Shown here piece after piece: positions 43,173-52,116 of a DNA stretch of 64,000 nt. Positions within the stretch are counted from its first letter, which is position 1; every line of letters starts with the position of its first letter. The position numbers and the translations under genes are program-made. The DNA comes from Bradyrhizobium frederickii (lineage in GTDB: Bacteria > Pseudomonadota > Alphaproteobacteria > Rhizobiales > Xanthobacteraceae): assembly GCF_004570865.1 (NCBI RefSeq), contig NZ_SPQS01000001.1, positions 186,001-250,000 of the forward strand, read 5' to 3'. The notes under the pieces were generated by a model. It saw nothing but the letters and a program-made list of their open reading frames with translations. It did not search any database and had not been told where the DNA came from.

Positions 43173-45481
43173 ATGGGCAATGTGATCGGCATTGGCGCCG
43201 CGCCGAAGCGGAAAGAGGACCAGCGCTTTCTCACTGGCCGCGGCAATTACGTCTCCGACATCAAGCGCCCCGGCATGGCCGCAGGCGTCTTCGTGCGCTC
43301 GCCGCACGGGCATGCGGTCCTGCGCTTGGCTCGTTACCCTGCGGCTGGGGCATCTCGGACGCCAAGGGTGTTCCGATGAAGGAGCCGCCGTTCCCGATGC
43401 TGGCGCAGGGCAAGGTGCGCTTCGTCGGCGACATGGTGGCCTTCGTCGTCGCCGAGACGCCGGAGCAGGCGAATGTCGGGGCCGAGCTGTTGAAGGTCGA
43501 CTACGAGGTGTTGCCCTCGGTGGTCGGCCTGCTCGAGGCTGTCAGGCCGAATGCGCCGCAGCTTTTCGACGATGTTCCGAACAACATCTGTTGCGACTGG
43601 GAGCTCGGCGACAAGGCCGCGGTCGAGACCGCGTTCAAGAAGGCTGCGCATGTCGCCAAGCTCAGCCTGGTCAATAACCGCCTGATCGGCAACCCCATGG
43701 AACCGCGCGCGGCCATTGCCGAATACGAGCCGGGCACCGATCGCTTCACGCTGTGGACCACCAGCCAGTTTCCGCACGTGGTGCGCTTCCTGATGGGCGC
43801 GCTGGTGCTGAACATTCCGCAGCACAAGCTGCGGGTGGTGGCGCCCGATGTCGGCGGCGGGTTCGGCGTCAAGCAGTTCCATTACGGCGAGGAGGCCGTG
43901 ATCACATGGGCCGCCAAGCGCGTCAGACGGCCGGTGAAATGGGTGGCGAGCCGCTCGGAGGGCTACGTTTCCGACCGTCACGGCCGCGACCACGTCACTG
44001 AGGCCGAGCTGGCGCTGGATGAGACCGGTAAATTCCTCGCCTTCCGCGTGAACACGCTCGCCAATATGGGCGGCTATCTCTCGACCTTCGGACCGAACAT
44101 CCCGACCAATCTCTATGGTCCCTTGCTCGGCGGCGTCTACACCACGCCAGCGATCTACTGCAATGTGAAGGTCGTTTTCACCAACACCGTGCCGGTCGAC
44201 GCTTATCGCGGCGCGGGCCGGCCCGAGGCAACCTTCGTGCTGGAGCGCATCGTCGATGTCGCAGCCAGCGAGATGGGCATCGACCGCGTCGAGATCCGCC
44301 GCCGCAACATGATCCCGAAGGAAGCCTATCCGTACCAGACGCCGGTATTGGTGCAGTACGATTCCGGCGATCCCATGGGCTGCCTCGACGGCGCGCTGGT
44401 GGCGGCCGATGTCAAGAATTTCGGCGTGCGCAAGGCGGCCTCGGCCAGCAAGGGCAAGTTCCGCGGGCTCGGCTATTCCACCTATGTCGAGGCCTGCGGC
44501 CTTGCGCCCTCGCGCTTCGCAGGGAGGCTCGGCGCGCGTGGCGGCCTCTACGAGAGCGCCACGGTGCGCGTGCATCCGACCGGCCAGGTCACGGTCATGA
44601 TCGGCACCCACAATCACGGCCAGGGGCACGAGACGACCTTCGCGCAGATCGTCTCGGAGAAGCTTGGCGTCGCCTTCGAGAATGTCGACATCGTGTTCGG
44701 CGATACCGACCGGGTGCAGTTCGGCATGGGCACTTATGGCTCGCGCTCCCTCGTGGTCGGCGGCGCCGCGTTGTCGAAGGCGACCGACAAGGTGATCGCC
44801 AAGGGCAAGAAGATCGCGTCTCATCTGCTCGAGGCGGCCGAGGTCGACATCCAGTTCGAGGCCGGAAAGTTCTCGGTGGCGGGCACGGACCGCAGCAAGA
44901 GCTTCGAGGAGATCGCCGGCGCGGCCTATGTGCCGCACAATTATCCGCTGGAAGTGCTGGAGCCTGGGCTGGAGGAGCAGGCCTATTACGATCCCGTCAA
45001 CTTCACCTATCCTGGCGGCTGTCACATCGCCGAGGTGGAGGTCGATCCCGAGACCGGTACGGTGACGCTGGTCAATTACACCGCGGTCGACGACGTCGGC
45101 ACCGTCATCAACCCGATGATCGTGGAGGGCCAGCTGCATGGCGGCATCGTGCAGGGCGTCGGCCAGGCGCTGTTCGAGAACGCGGTTTACGACGAAGGCT
45201 CCGGCCAGCTGCTGTCGGGCTCGCTGATGGATTACTGCATGCCGCGCGCCGATCATCTGCCGATGATGAAGGTTGAAACCCATTCCACGCTCTGCACGCA
45301 CACGCCGATGGGCGTGAAGGGCTGCGGCGAGGTCGGCACCATCGGCTCGCCCGCAGCCGTCATCAATGCCGTGGTCGACGCGCTGTCGCATCTCGGCGTC
45401 ACCCATGTCGACATGCCGGCCACGCCGAACCGGATCTGGCGCCTGCTGCAAAACGCGTCGCTGCCGGTCGCCGCGGAATAG
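43173..45481 (+). pseudogene. Molybdenum hydroxylase large subunit, broken by an internal deletion and frameshift
   Basis: Large molybdopterin-cytosine subunit of the xanthine dehydrogenase family. The 5' part (43173 to about 43320) reads [20 protein letters not shown]...[11 protein letters not shown] and then leaves homology and stops at 43379. The rest is in another frame from about 43346 ([16 protein letters not shown]) to 45481, about 710 residues. By comparison with family spacing, some 25-30 residues between SPHGHA and CGWGI are absent and the frame changes. Intact downstream motifs include [18 protein letters not shown] and the catalytic Glu in [19 protein letters not shown] lacks the Cys of true CO dehydrogenase, so CO is not the substrate. 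Confidence 0.8.
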
Positions 45482-45492
45482 GGAGGACAGCA

Positions 45493-46290
45493 ATGAAACC
45501 GTTTGCCTATCACCAGCCTGACCAGATTCCCGATGCGGCCAGGCTGCTGACCTCGATCGAGGACAGCAAGCTCGTCGCCGGCGGCATGACGCTGATCTCG
45601 ACGCTGAAGCAGCGGCTGGCGAGCCCCGTCGCGCTGGTCGATCTGTCGAAGCTCGGGTCGCTGAAGGGCATCACCGATGGCGGCGCGACGATCACGATTG
45701 GCGCAATGACTCCGCATGCGGTGGTCGCCGCCTCCAAGCTGGTCCAGACGAAAATCCCGGGGCTCGCCGCGCTGGCCTCGATGATAGGCGATCCGGCGGT
45801 GCGCAGCCGCGGTACCATCGGTGGCTCCGTCGCCAACAACGATCCAGCGGCGGACTATCCCGCCGGCGTGCTCGGTCTCGGTGCCACCATCGTCACCAGC
45901 ATGCGCGAGATCGCGGCCGACAAGTTCTTCCTCGGCCTGTTCGAGACCGCGCTTGGGCCCGGCGAGATCATCACGGCGATCCGCTTTCCCGTACCGCTCA
46001 AGGCAGGCTACGCAAAATTCAAGGCGCCGGCGTCGCGCTATGCACTGGTCGGCGTGTTCGTTGCGCAAGTCGCCGATGGCGTCCGCGTCGCCGTGACAGG
46101 TGCGGGCCCGGGCGTGTTCCGCGTGCCGCCGATGGAAGCCGCGCTGTCGTCCAATTTCGATCCCTCGGCCATCGCAGCGATCAAGATCGACACCGACGGT
46201 CTGACCTCCGACATTCATGCCGAAGCCGATTACCGGGCGCATCTCGTCACGGTCATGGCCAAGCGCGCCGTCGACGCGGCGCTCAGCTAG
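45493..46290 (+). CDS. Molybdenum hydroxylase medium (FAD) subunit
   Basis: 265 residues, CoxM type. FAD-binding blocks are [14 protein letters not shown] near residue 31 and [16 protein letters not shown] near 109. It passes electrons from the iron-sulfur clusters to an acceptor such as quinone or NAD+. Start ATG 45493 with GGGAGGAC upstream, eleven bases after the large-subunit stop. Gene order here is small, large, medium rather than the CoxMSL order. Confidence 0.9.
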   Translation: MKPFAYHQPDQIPDAARLLTSIEDSKLVAGGMTLISTLKQRLASPVALVDLSKLGSLKGITDGGATITIGAMTPHAVVAASKLVQTKIPGLAALASMIGDPAVRSRGTIGGSVANNDPAADYPAGVLGLGATIVTSMREIAADKFFLGLFETALGPGEIITAIRFPVPLKAGYAKFKAPASRYALVGVFVAQVADGVRVAVTGAGPGVFRVPPMEAALSSNFDPSAIAAIKIDTDGLTSDIHAEADYRAHLVTVMAKRAVDAALS

Positions 46291-46306
46291 CTCTTCAGGG
46301 TTGATG

Positions 46307-47797
46307 ATGACTGATAGTTCCGGCCGAACGGCCTTCCCGCCGGCGCCGACTGGCCTTGGAGCACTTTCTGCAACCGAGATCATGGCCGGCTACCGGCGCA
46401 AGGCGTTCACGCCGCGCGATGTGGTCGACGACACCATTGCCGCGCTGGAGGCGACCAACGAGGCCTACAACGCGGTGGTGACGCCGATGTATGATCAGGC
46501 GAGGGCGGAGGCCGATCGTCTCACCAAGCAGATGCGTGCAGGCGAGGCCAAGGGACCGCTCGCCGGCGTGCCTGTCACGATCAAGGATCTCGTCTTCGTC
46601 GCGGGCGTGCCGGCCTATGGCGGCTCGCCCATGAACAAGAGCTTCGTGCCCGAGGCCGATGCCGCTGTGGTCTCTGCGCTGAAGGCCTCCGGCGCGATCA
46701 TCACCTGCAAGACCACGACCTGCGAGTCCGGCTACAAGCTGACGGCCGACAGCCCGGTCACTGGCACGACGCGAAACCCCTGGAATCCCGGCCGCACCAG
46801 CGGTGGATCGAGCGGCGGCGCGGCGGCAGGCGTGGCGGCTGGCTGCGGCCCGATCGCAATCGGTACGGACGGCGTCGGCTCGATCCGTGTACCCTCGTCC
46901 TTCTGCGGTGTGTTCGGGCTCAAACCGACGTTCGGTCTGGTGCCGCGCTCGCCCGGCTTCTCGCCGCCGTCCTGGGCCTCGCTTGCACACACCGGTCCGA
47001 TCACGCGTACGGTCGCGGATGCGGCGCTGACGCTGGAGATCATCGCCGGTTACGATCTGCGCGATCCCGCGAGCCTGCCTGTGTCCGCGCGTCGCTTCGA
47101 TACCAACGCTGCATCACTCAACGGCATCCGCATCGGCGCCAGCGTCGATCTCGGCTACGCCGCTGTCAATCCGGACGTGCGTGCGGCGTTTGGCAAGGCG
47201 CTCGCCATTCTCGACGCCTGTGGCGCGCAGGTCACCATGGATGGGCCGGGCCTCGATCCCGGCATTCTGGAGCATACGCTAAAGCCGATTGCCTTCACCG
47301 AACAGGCGGCGGCAGTGGCGACCAAGTCCACGGCCGATCTCGCAAGCTCAGAGGCCGACTACCGTGACGTCGTCACAGCCGGACGGCGCTATAGCGGTAC
47401 GGATTATATCGAAGCCGGCTACCGGCGCGGCCAGGCGCGCGGCGCTTTCGTAAAACTGTTCGAACGCGTCGATGCGCTGGTGACACCGACGGTCGCGGTG
47501 ACCGCGTTCGAGGCCGGCCGGATCGGCGTCGGCACGATCGATGGCAGCAAGGTCGATCCGCATCTCGGCTGGTCGCCATTCACCTGGCCGATCAATCTCG
47601 CCGGTCTTCCGGCGGCGACGCTGCCCTGCGGCTTCGACCGCGATGGAATGCCGATCGGCCTTCAGATCGTCGCGCCCTGGCTCGACGAACCCACGATCTT
47701 CCGCATCGCTGCCGCCTTCGAGCAGGCCCAACCCTGGTCAAAGTTCTGGCCGCCGCTGGCGCTGCGGGAGGAGGGACGCGCGCGGGCGAAAACGTAA
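46307..47797 (+). CDS. Amidase signature family enzyme
   Basis: 496 residues from ATG 46307 (ATG 46304 adjacent; longer in-frame starts lie in the upstream gene). The Ser-cisSer-Lys triad is Lys93 in TIKDL, cis-Ser168 in TSGGSSGG and nucleophile Ser192 in GTDGVGSIRVPSSFCG, the 24-residue spacing of the family. It hydrolyses an amide bond, giving a carboxylate and ammonia. Next to a molybdenum hydroxylase and an amine-type transporter this suggests degradation of an N-containing ring or its amide, which is inference. Confidence 0.9.
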   Translation: MTDSSGRTAFPPAPTGLGALSATEIMAGYRRKAFTPRDVVDDTIAALEATNEAYNAVVTPMYDQARAEADRLTKQMRAGEAKGPLAGVPVTIKDLVFVAGVPAYGGSPMNKSFVPEADAAVVSALKASGAIITCKTTTCESGYKLTADSPVTGTTRNPWNPGRTSGGSSGGAAAGVAAGCGPIAIGTDGVGSIRVPSSFCGVFGLKPTFGLVPRSPGFSPPSWASLAHTGPITRTVADAALTLEIIAGYDLRDPASLPVSARRFDTNAASLNGIRIGASVDLGYAAVNPDVRAAFGKALAILDACGAQVTMDGPGLDPGILEHTLKPIAFTEQAAAVATKSTADLASSEADYRDVVTAGRRYSGTDYIEAGYRRGQARGAFVKLFERVDALVTPTVAVTAFEAGRIGVGTIDGSKVDPHLGWSPFTWPINLAGLPAATLPCGFDRDGMPIGLQIVAPWLDEPTIFRIAAAFEQAQPWSKFWPPLALREEGRARAKT

Positions 47798-47806
47798 GCT
47801 GCGCGC

Positions 47807-48706
47807 TCAAGAGAGCTCGATCGGAACACCGCGTCCACTGAGCTCTTCGTCGAGGCGCAAATAGTGCGCGAGATAGTCGTGCAGCGCGGTGGCCGCCTTC
47901 GAGGTCGCGCCGCTGGACTTGTAGAGCAGCAGTTCGACCTTCGGCAGCGGCGGCAGGCCTTCGTTAAGGCCGATCTCTCGCATCGCCGGCACCAGCGCGC
48001 TACGGCCGAGCACGGTCACGGCCATACCGGCAAAGGCGGCAGCCTGCAATCCGCCCACGCTTTCGCTGACGCAGGCGATGCGCCAGCGCAGGTTCGCGCG
48101 CTCCAAAGTATCGATCGCATAGTCGCGATAGATGTTGCCCGGTGGTAGCAGGGCGAGCGGGATGGGCCTCTCCTGATACGCGGCAGATTGCTCGCCGGTC
48201 ATCCAGACGAGCTGTTCGCGCCGCACCACCTGTCCACCGGTGAAATCGTTCATGCGGGTGACAAGGGCGATGTCGACATCGCCGCGTTTTACCAGGCCGA
48301 CCAGAGGGGTGGACAACGCACAGTTGAGTTCGACCTGGATGCGCGGAAAGGACTTACGGAACACGCTCAGAATCGACGGCAGCATGAAGGCTGCATAGAG
48401 GTCAGGCGTGCCAAGCACGACCTGACCCTCGATCTCCTGCGACGCGAGTTGCGAGATCAATTCGTCATGCAACCGCAGGATGGATTTGGCGTAGGTCAGA
48501 ACCATGGAGCCATCCTCGGTCAGCGTCAGCCGACGTCCCCCGTGCAGGAAGAGCTGCTTGGCTGTCAGTTCCTCCAGGCGCTGTAGCTGCAGGGTGATTG
48601 CCGGCTGGGTGCGGCCCAGCCGGCGTGCCGTCTCCGTGATGCTGCCGGTCTCGACGACCGAGATCAATGACCGAAGCATGCGGATGTCGAGACTGATAAG
48701 GTTCAT
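47807..48706 (-). CDS. LysR family transcriptional regulator
   Basis: 299 residues. Helix-turn-helix MLRSLISVVETGSITETARRLGRTQPAITLQLQRLEELTAKQLF at the N-terminus, effector domain after about 90. It is convergent with the amidase gene (9 bases between stops) and probably controls the transporter-hydroxylase-amidase operon. Start at 48706 followed outward by a short gap and a Rieske remnant. Confidence 0.88.
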   Translation of the reverse strand: MNLISLDIRMLRSLISVVETGSITETARRLGRTQPAITLQLQRLEELTAKQLFLHGGRRLTLTEDGSMVLTYAKSILRLHDELISQLASQEIEGQVVLGTPDLYAAFMLPSILSVFRKSFPRIQVELNCALSTPLVGLVKRGDVDIALVTRMNDFTGGQVVRREQLVWMTGEQSAAYQERPIPLALLPPGNIYRDYAIDTLERANLRWRIACVSESVGGLQAAAFAGMAVTVLGRSALVPAMREIGLNEGLPPLPKVELLLYKSSGATSKAATALHDYLAHYLRLDEELSGRGVPIELS

Positions 48707-48744
48707 GAGGCGCCCGTTTCGCCCAGAATTTATGCAATTTCCAT

Positions 48745-48968
48745 GCTAGCGCCCGGCGAGGACACCGCATGCGAACGCGCATGCCCTCACGAACAGGCGG
48801 ATCTTGGCCGAGGGCATGTTGCGGCGGGACGGCGGTTCTGTCCACGCCATGCGGCATCATTCGATTTGCGCGATGGGCCGATCAGCTCGGGCTGGCCGAG
48901 CCCACCGTTGCGGCTATCCGGTGCGCGTCACGACAGAGCAGGTCGTGAGGGGGCGGCACACAGCCGAT
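48745..48968 (+). pseudogene. Rieske [2Fe-2S] domain remnant (5' truncated)
   Basis: Second copy of the Rieske sequence seen at 4.5 kb. The open frame begins at ERACPHEQADLGRGHVAAGR, runs through FCPRHAASFDLRDGPISSGW and then leaves homology after PPLRL, with the expected continuation (YPVRVTTEQVV) in the next frame. The first 50 or so residues are missing because the copy starts right at the LysR promoter region. Both cluster boxes survive, but no product can be expected. Confidence 0.6.
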
Positions 48969-49009
48969 GCAATGATGACATCGTGCCGCTGTTTTGCCCG
49001 ACGAGGCAA
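48969..49009 (+). repeat. Dispersed repeat unit, copy 2 (contains TTTGCCCGACGAGGCA)
   Basis: Matches 4871-4911 over 41 bases at about four of five positions, again immediately after a Rieske coding remnant. The two units, Rieske 3' half plus this element, are therefore a shared block of about 250 bases. Confidence 0.45.
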
Positions 49010-49129
49010 AGGGATGAATTACGCAATTTGTCTTCAGAAATTTGCCTTTTGAAACAAGGGCATTCTGCTTTGCATGGGGTTGTTTTCGCGGTTTTCGTTC
49101 AGCGTGATTGATGACCGAGTTGTGTGCTC

Positions 49130-49966
49130 TTAGTTTGTCGGCCCGTCGCCGCGGATGGCAAAGGTGATGGCCTTCAGCTTGGTCATGCCGAACTTGTCGA
49201 ACAGCTTGTCATAGGTGCCGTCGGCGCGGATCGCGGTTAGTGCGTCGGCGACGGCCTGGGCGAGCAGCTTGTCGCGGAAGGCGAAGGTGATGTCGGTGCC
49301 GGCGATGTCGCGGACCCAGATCTTTGCGATGCCCTTCTGCTCCAGCGAGTTGGCGGTCTCGTTGATGTTGAGCGCGGCTTCGAGCTGGCCGGCACGCAGC
49401 GCCGCCGAGGTCGCGGTCACCGTGGCGAAGGTGCGCAGCTCGACCGGCTTGAGGCCCTTGGCTTCCATCGCAGTGCTGAATTCGCGGGCCTTGCGCTCGG
49501 TGTAGGTCGCCGATTCCACGCCCACGACGCGGCCGGCGAGATCCTCGAACTTCTCCAGCTTCAGGCTGGAGGATGGATCGGTGTAGATGCTGATCGCTTG
49601 CTGCGCGTAAGGCACAAGGTAAAGCATCTTGGAGCGCTCCTCCGTCCAGAACAGGCCGGTGTTGATGGCATCGAAGCGGCCGGAGCGGAGTGCCGGGATC
49701 ATCGGCGGGAAGTCCATGCGGAGGAACACCGGTTCGACGCAGATGCGCTTGGCGATCTCCCTGGCAAGTTCGACATTGAGCCCTTGCAGCTCGCCCTTGT
49801 CGTCGACGAATTGCTGTGGCGGCAGCGTCGGGTTGATCGACATCTGCCATTTCGGCGCCTCGATCAGGCTCGATGCCGGCACTTTCGGCGTGCAGGTCTG
49901 GGCGCCGGCCGCCTGGGCCAGGCCGACCAGAAGAGCGAGCGCGGAGAAGATCTTTGGAAATCGCAT
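49130..49966 (-). CDS. Polar amino-acid type ABC transporter substrate-binding protein (orphan)
   Basis: 278 residues. Sec signal MRFPKIFSALALLVGLAQAAGA, then a distinctive lobe opening (SINPTLPPQQFVDDKGELQG, LNVELAREIAKRIC) and INTGLFWTEERSKMLYLVPYA. The same sequence blocks occur in the binding protein at 60430, so the two are paralogues for similar ligands. No permease or ATPase accompanies this one; it ends the LacI-side operon and may feed the transporter at 61284-62812. Confidence 0.88.
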   Translation of the reverse strand: MRFPKIFSALALLVGLAQAAGAQTCTPKVPASSLIEAPKWQMSINPTLPPQQFVDDKGELQGLNVELAREIAKRICVEPVFLRMDFPPMIPALRSGRFDAINTGLFWTEERSKMLYLVPYAQQAISIYTDPSSSLKLEKFEDLAGRVVGVESATYTERKAREFSTAMEAKGLKPVELRTFATVTATSAALRAGQLEAALNINETANSLEQKGIAKIWVRDIAGTDITFAFRDKLLAQAVADALTAIRADGTYDKLFDKFGMTKLKAITFAIRGDGPTN

Positions 49967-50023
49967 CTGAATACTCCGATCAAATCGTGGGTGGCTCGGT
50001 CCGAATTCTTCTTCATTGTCTCG

Positions 50024-50506
50024 TCATGTGGCGGCCGTCGCGTCGGCTTGCCGGGTCAGGATCAGCGAAACGTGGCGGGCCGCGGTCACCACCTCGTCGC
50101 GCTGGTTAAGGAGATCGAGCGTCTCGACGACGATGCCGCGCGCGGGATTTTTGGTCCGGTGTTTCTCGACGAAGCGGAAACGGACACGCACGGTATCGCC
50201 GGCGAGGATGGGACCTCTGAACTTCACCTCGTCCCAGCCGAGCGAGGCCACCGAGGTCTCCTCGTACAGCTTCAGCTCCGACTTCAGCCCTTCCATCAGC
50301 GACAGGCCGAACAGGCCGTGGCCGATCACGGCGGGAAAGCCACGCGACCTCGCGTAAGCTGAATCGACGTGAAGCGGGTGGTGATCGCGTGTGACGTCGG
50401 CAAAGGCCGCGATGTCGGCTTCCGTCACTGTGTGCACGGCGGTCTCGAACTCCGCGCCGAGCGCGATGTCCTCATAGTGGAGATTGGTCGATGCGGAGGT
50501 GTCCAT
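50024..50506 (-). CDS. MaoC-like hydratase/dehydratase
   Basis: 160 residues with the hot-dog hydratase core: TRDHHPLHVDSAYARSRGFPAVIGHGLFGLSLMEGL. Asp and His of the catalytic pair are in place (D..HPLHVD). It would act on an acyl-CoA or carboxylate in the pathway. Its 3' neighbour is the orphan binding protein gene, and the CoA-transferase gene lies ten bases upstream, all on the - strand in one operon behind LacI. Confidence 0.87.
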   Translation of the reverse strand: MDTSASTNLHYEDIALGAEFETAVHTVTEADIAAFADVTRDHHPLHVDSAYARSRGFPAVIGHGLFGLSLMEGLKSELKLYEETSVASLGWDEVKFRGPILAGDTVRVRFRFVEKHRTKNPARGIVVETLDLLNQRDEVVTAARHVSLILTRQADATAAT

Positions 50507-50516
50507 GGGTATGTCC

Positions 50517-52100
50517 TCAGGCGACCTTGCGCGGTCGCGCTGGCAGGGCTTTGAAACTTTGCGCGATCCCCATCGGTCCGGAGCGGAAGATGCGCGGGTC
50601 CATGTCCTTCAATTGCGGGCTGATGCGCGGCCTGAAGCCCATATGGGCGAGGATATCCTCTTCCAGCCGAACGCCCGGCGCGATCTCGGTGAGCGTCACG
50701 CTGCCGTTCTCGAGCTCGAACACGGCGCGCTCGGTCACGTAGCTCACCTGCTGGCCTCGCTGCGCCGCGAGTGACGCACTGAAGCTGATCTGGCCGACCT
50801 GCGAAACGAACTTGCGGAACGCACCGTCGCGCCGGATCGCGAGGCGACCGTTCTCGACGCCGATGTCGAACTTTCCGCCGGTCATGGTGCCGCTGAAGAT
50901 CAGGCGCTTGGCGTTCTGGGTGATGTCGATGAAGCCGCCGGAGCCGTCGCGGCGCTCGCCGAAGCGGGTGACGTTGACGTTGCCCGCCTCGTCGACCTCG
51001 GCGAAGGAGAGGAAGGCGCAGGACAGTCCGCCGCCATCGTAGAAGTCGAACTGATAAGCCTGATCGAGGATGACGCGCGGATTGATCGCTGTGCCGAACT
51101 CCCGGGCGTGACCGGGTACGCCGCCGACCACACCGGACTCCACCGTCAGCGTGATCAGGTCGGAGATGCCTTCCTCGGCCGCGACATTGGGGATCATCGC
51201 GGAAATGCCGACACCGAGATTGACGACGTCACGCGGGCGCAATTCGAAGGCAGCGCGGCGGGCGATCACCCGCCGTTCGGTCAGCGGATCGGGCGTGATC
51301 ATCGCCTCCGGCACGCGCGTCTCGCCGCAGCGCGCGGGATCGTAAATCGTGCCGTAGGTCTGCATCTGCTCGGGCTCGAGCACGACGTGGTCGATCAGGA
51401 AGCCAGGGATCTTCACCATCTGCGGATGGATCGATCCGCGCTTCACGATGCGCTTGACCTGGCAGATCACGGTGCCGCCGGCATTGTGCACAGCTTGCGC
51501 GATCGAGAGATCCTCGCGCGTGGTGCCCTCGTGCTCCATGCTGATGTAACCATCTTCATCTGCGGAGGTGCCGCGGATGATGGCAACGTCAGGCGGACCA
51601 GGGACGCGGTAGAGCAGCCACGACTGGCCGTGCAGCTCGAGCAGGTCGACGAGCGGCGCGGTGGTGCGCTTGTTCATGCGCCCGCCATCCTGGCGCGGGT
51701 CCATGTAGGTGTTGAGGCCGACATGGGTGAGCACGCCGGGATGTTTGGCGGCCATGGCACGGCAGAGCTGGCTCATCACGCCTTGCGGGAAATTGTAGGC
51801 GTCGATCAGCTCGTCACGAACGAGGCGCATGAACGGCACCTGCAGGCCGAAATTACCGCCGATCACGCGCGCGATCAGGCCTTCATGGGCCAGATGACAG
51901 AGACCCTTCTCGGTCACGGCGCCGATACCGGTGATGTTGATCAGCGTCAGATTGTGCGGGCCCTGGCCGCCGAGAAAACGCCGTTCCAGCGCGTCGAGGA
52001 TGGCCTCGGCAGCGCCCGTGCCGCCATTACCGCCGACGATCAGCGTATCGGTGTCGCGGATGAGACCGGCGGCCTCTGCCGCAGTGATGATGCTCAGCAT
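50517..52100 (-). CDS. Acyl-CoA:carboxylate CoA-transferase, fused alpha-beta (family I, YdiF-like)
   Basis: 527 residues, the length of a fused alpha and beta chain. N-terminal alpha part begins MLSIITAAEAAGLIRDTDTL with GNGGTGAAEAILDALERRFL. The beta part carries the catalytic Glu in TLTVESGVVGGVPG, followed by NPRVILDQAYQFDFYDGGGL. It moves CoA from acetyl- or propionyl-CoA to an organic acid, activating it for oxidation. Next gene in the operon is an acyl-CoA dehydrogenase sixteen bases upstream, which fits. Confidence 0.9.
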   Translation of the reverse strand: MLSIITAAEAAGLIRDTDTLIVGGNGGTGAAEAILDALERRFLGGQGPHNLTLINITGIGAVTEKGLCHLAHEGLIARVIGGNFGLQVPFMRLVRDELIDAYNFPQGVMSQLCRAMAAKHPGVLTHVGLNTYMDPRQDGGRMNKRTTAPLVDLLELHGQSWLLYRVPGPPDVAIIRGTSADEDGYISMEHEGTTREDLSIAQAVHNAGGTVICQVKRIVKRGSIHPQMVKIPGFLIDHVVLEPEQMQTYGTIYDPARCGETRVPEAMITPDPLTERRVIARRAAFELRPRDVVNLGVGISAMIPNVAAEEGISDLITLTVESGVVGGVPGHAREFGTAINPRVILDQAYQFDFYDGGGLSCAFLSFAEVDEAGNVNVTRFGERRDGSGGFIDITQNAKRLIFSGTMTGGKFDIGVENGRLAIRRDGAFRKFVSQVGQISFSASLAAQRGQQVSYVTERAVFELENGSVTLTEIAPGVRLEEDILAHMGFRPRISPQLKDMDPRIFRSGPMGIAQSFKALPARPRKVA

Positions 52101-52116
52101 GAGTGCGCTTCCCGCA

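Noticed and set aside
43334..45493. 719-codon open frame on - opposite the molybdenum hydroxylase large subunit
   Set aside because: Shadow of the + gene, whose motifs ([15 protein letters not shown]) are unambiguous.
43173..46290. CO dehydrogenase (coxSLM) assignment
   Set aside because: The large subunit has [10 protein letters not shown] rather than the AYRCSFR loop with the copper-binding Cys of true CO dehydrogenases, and gene order differs.
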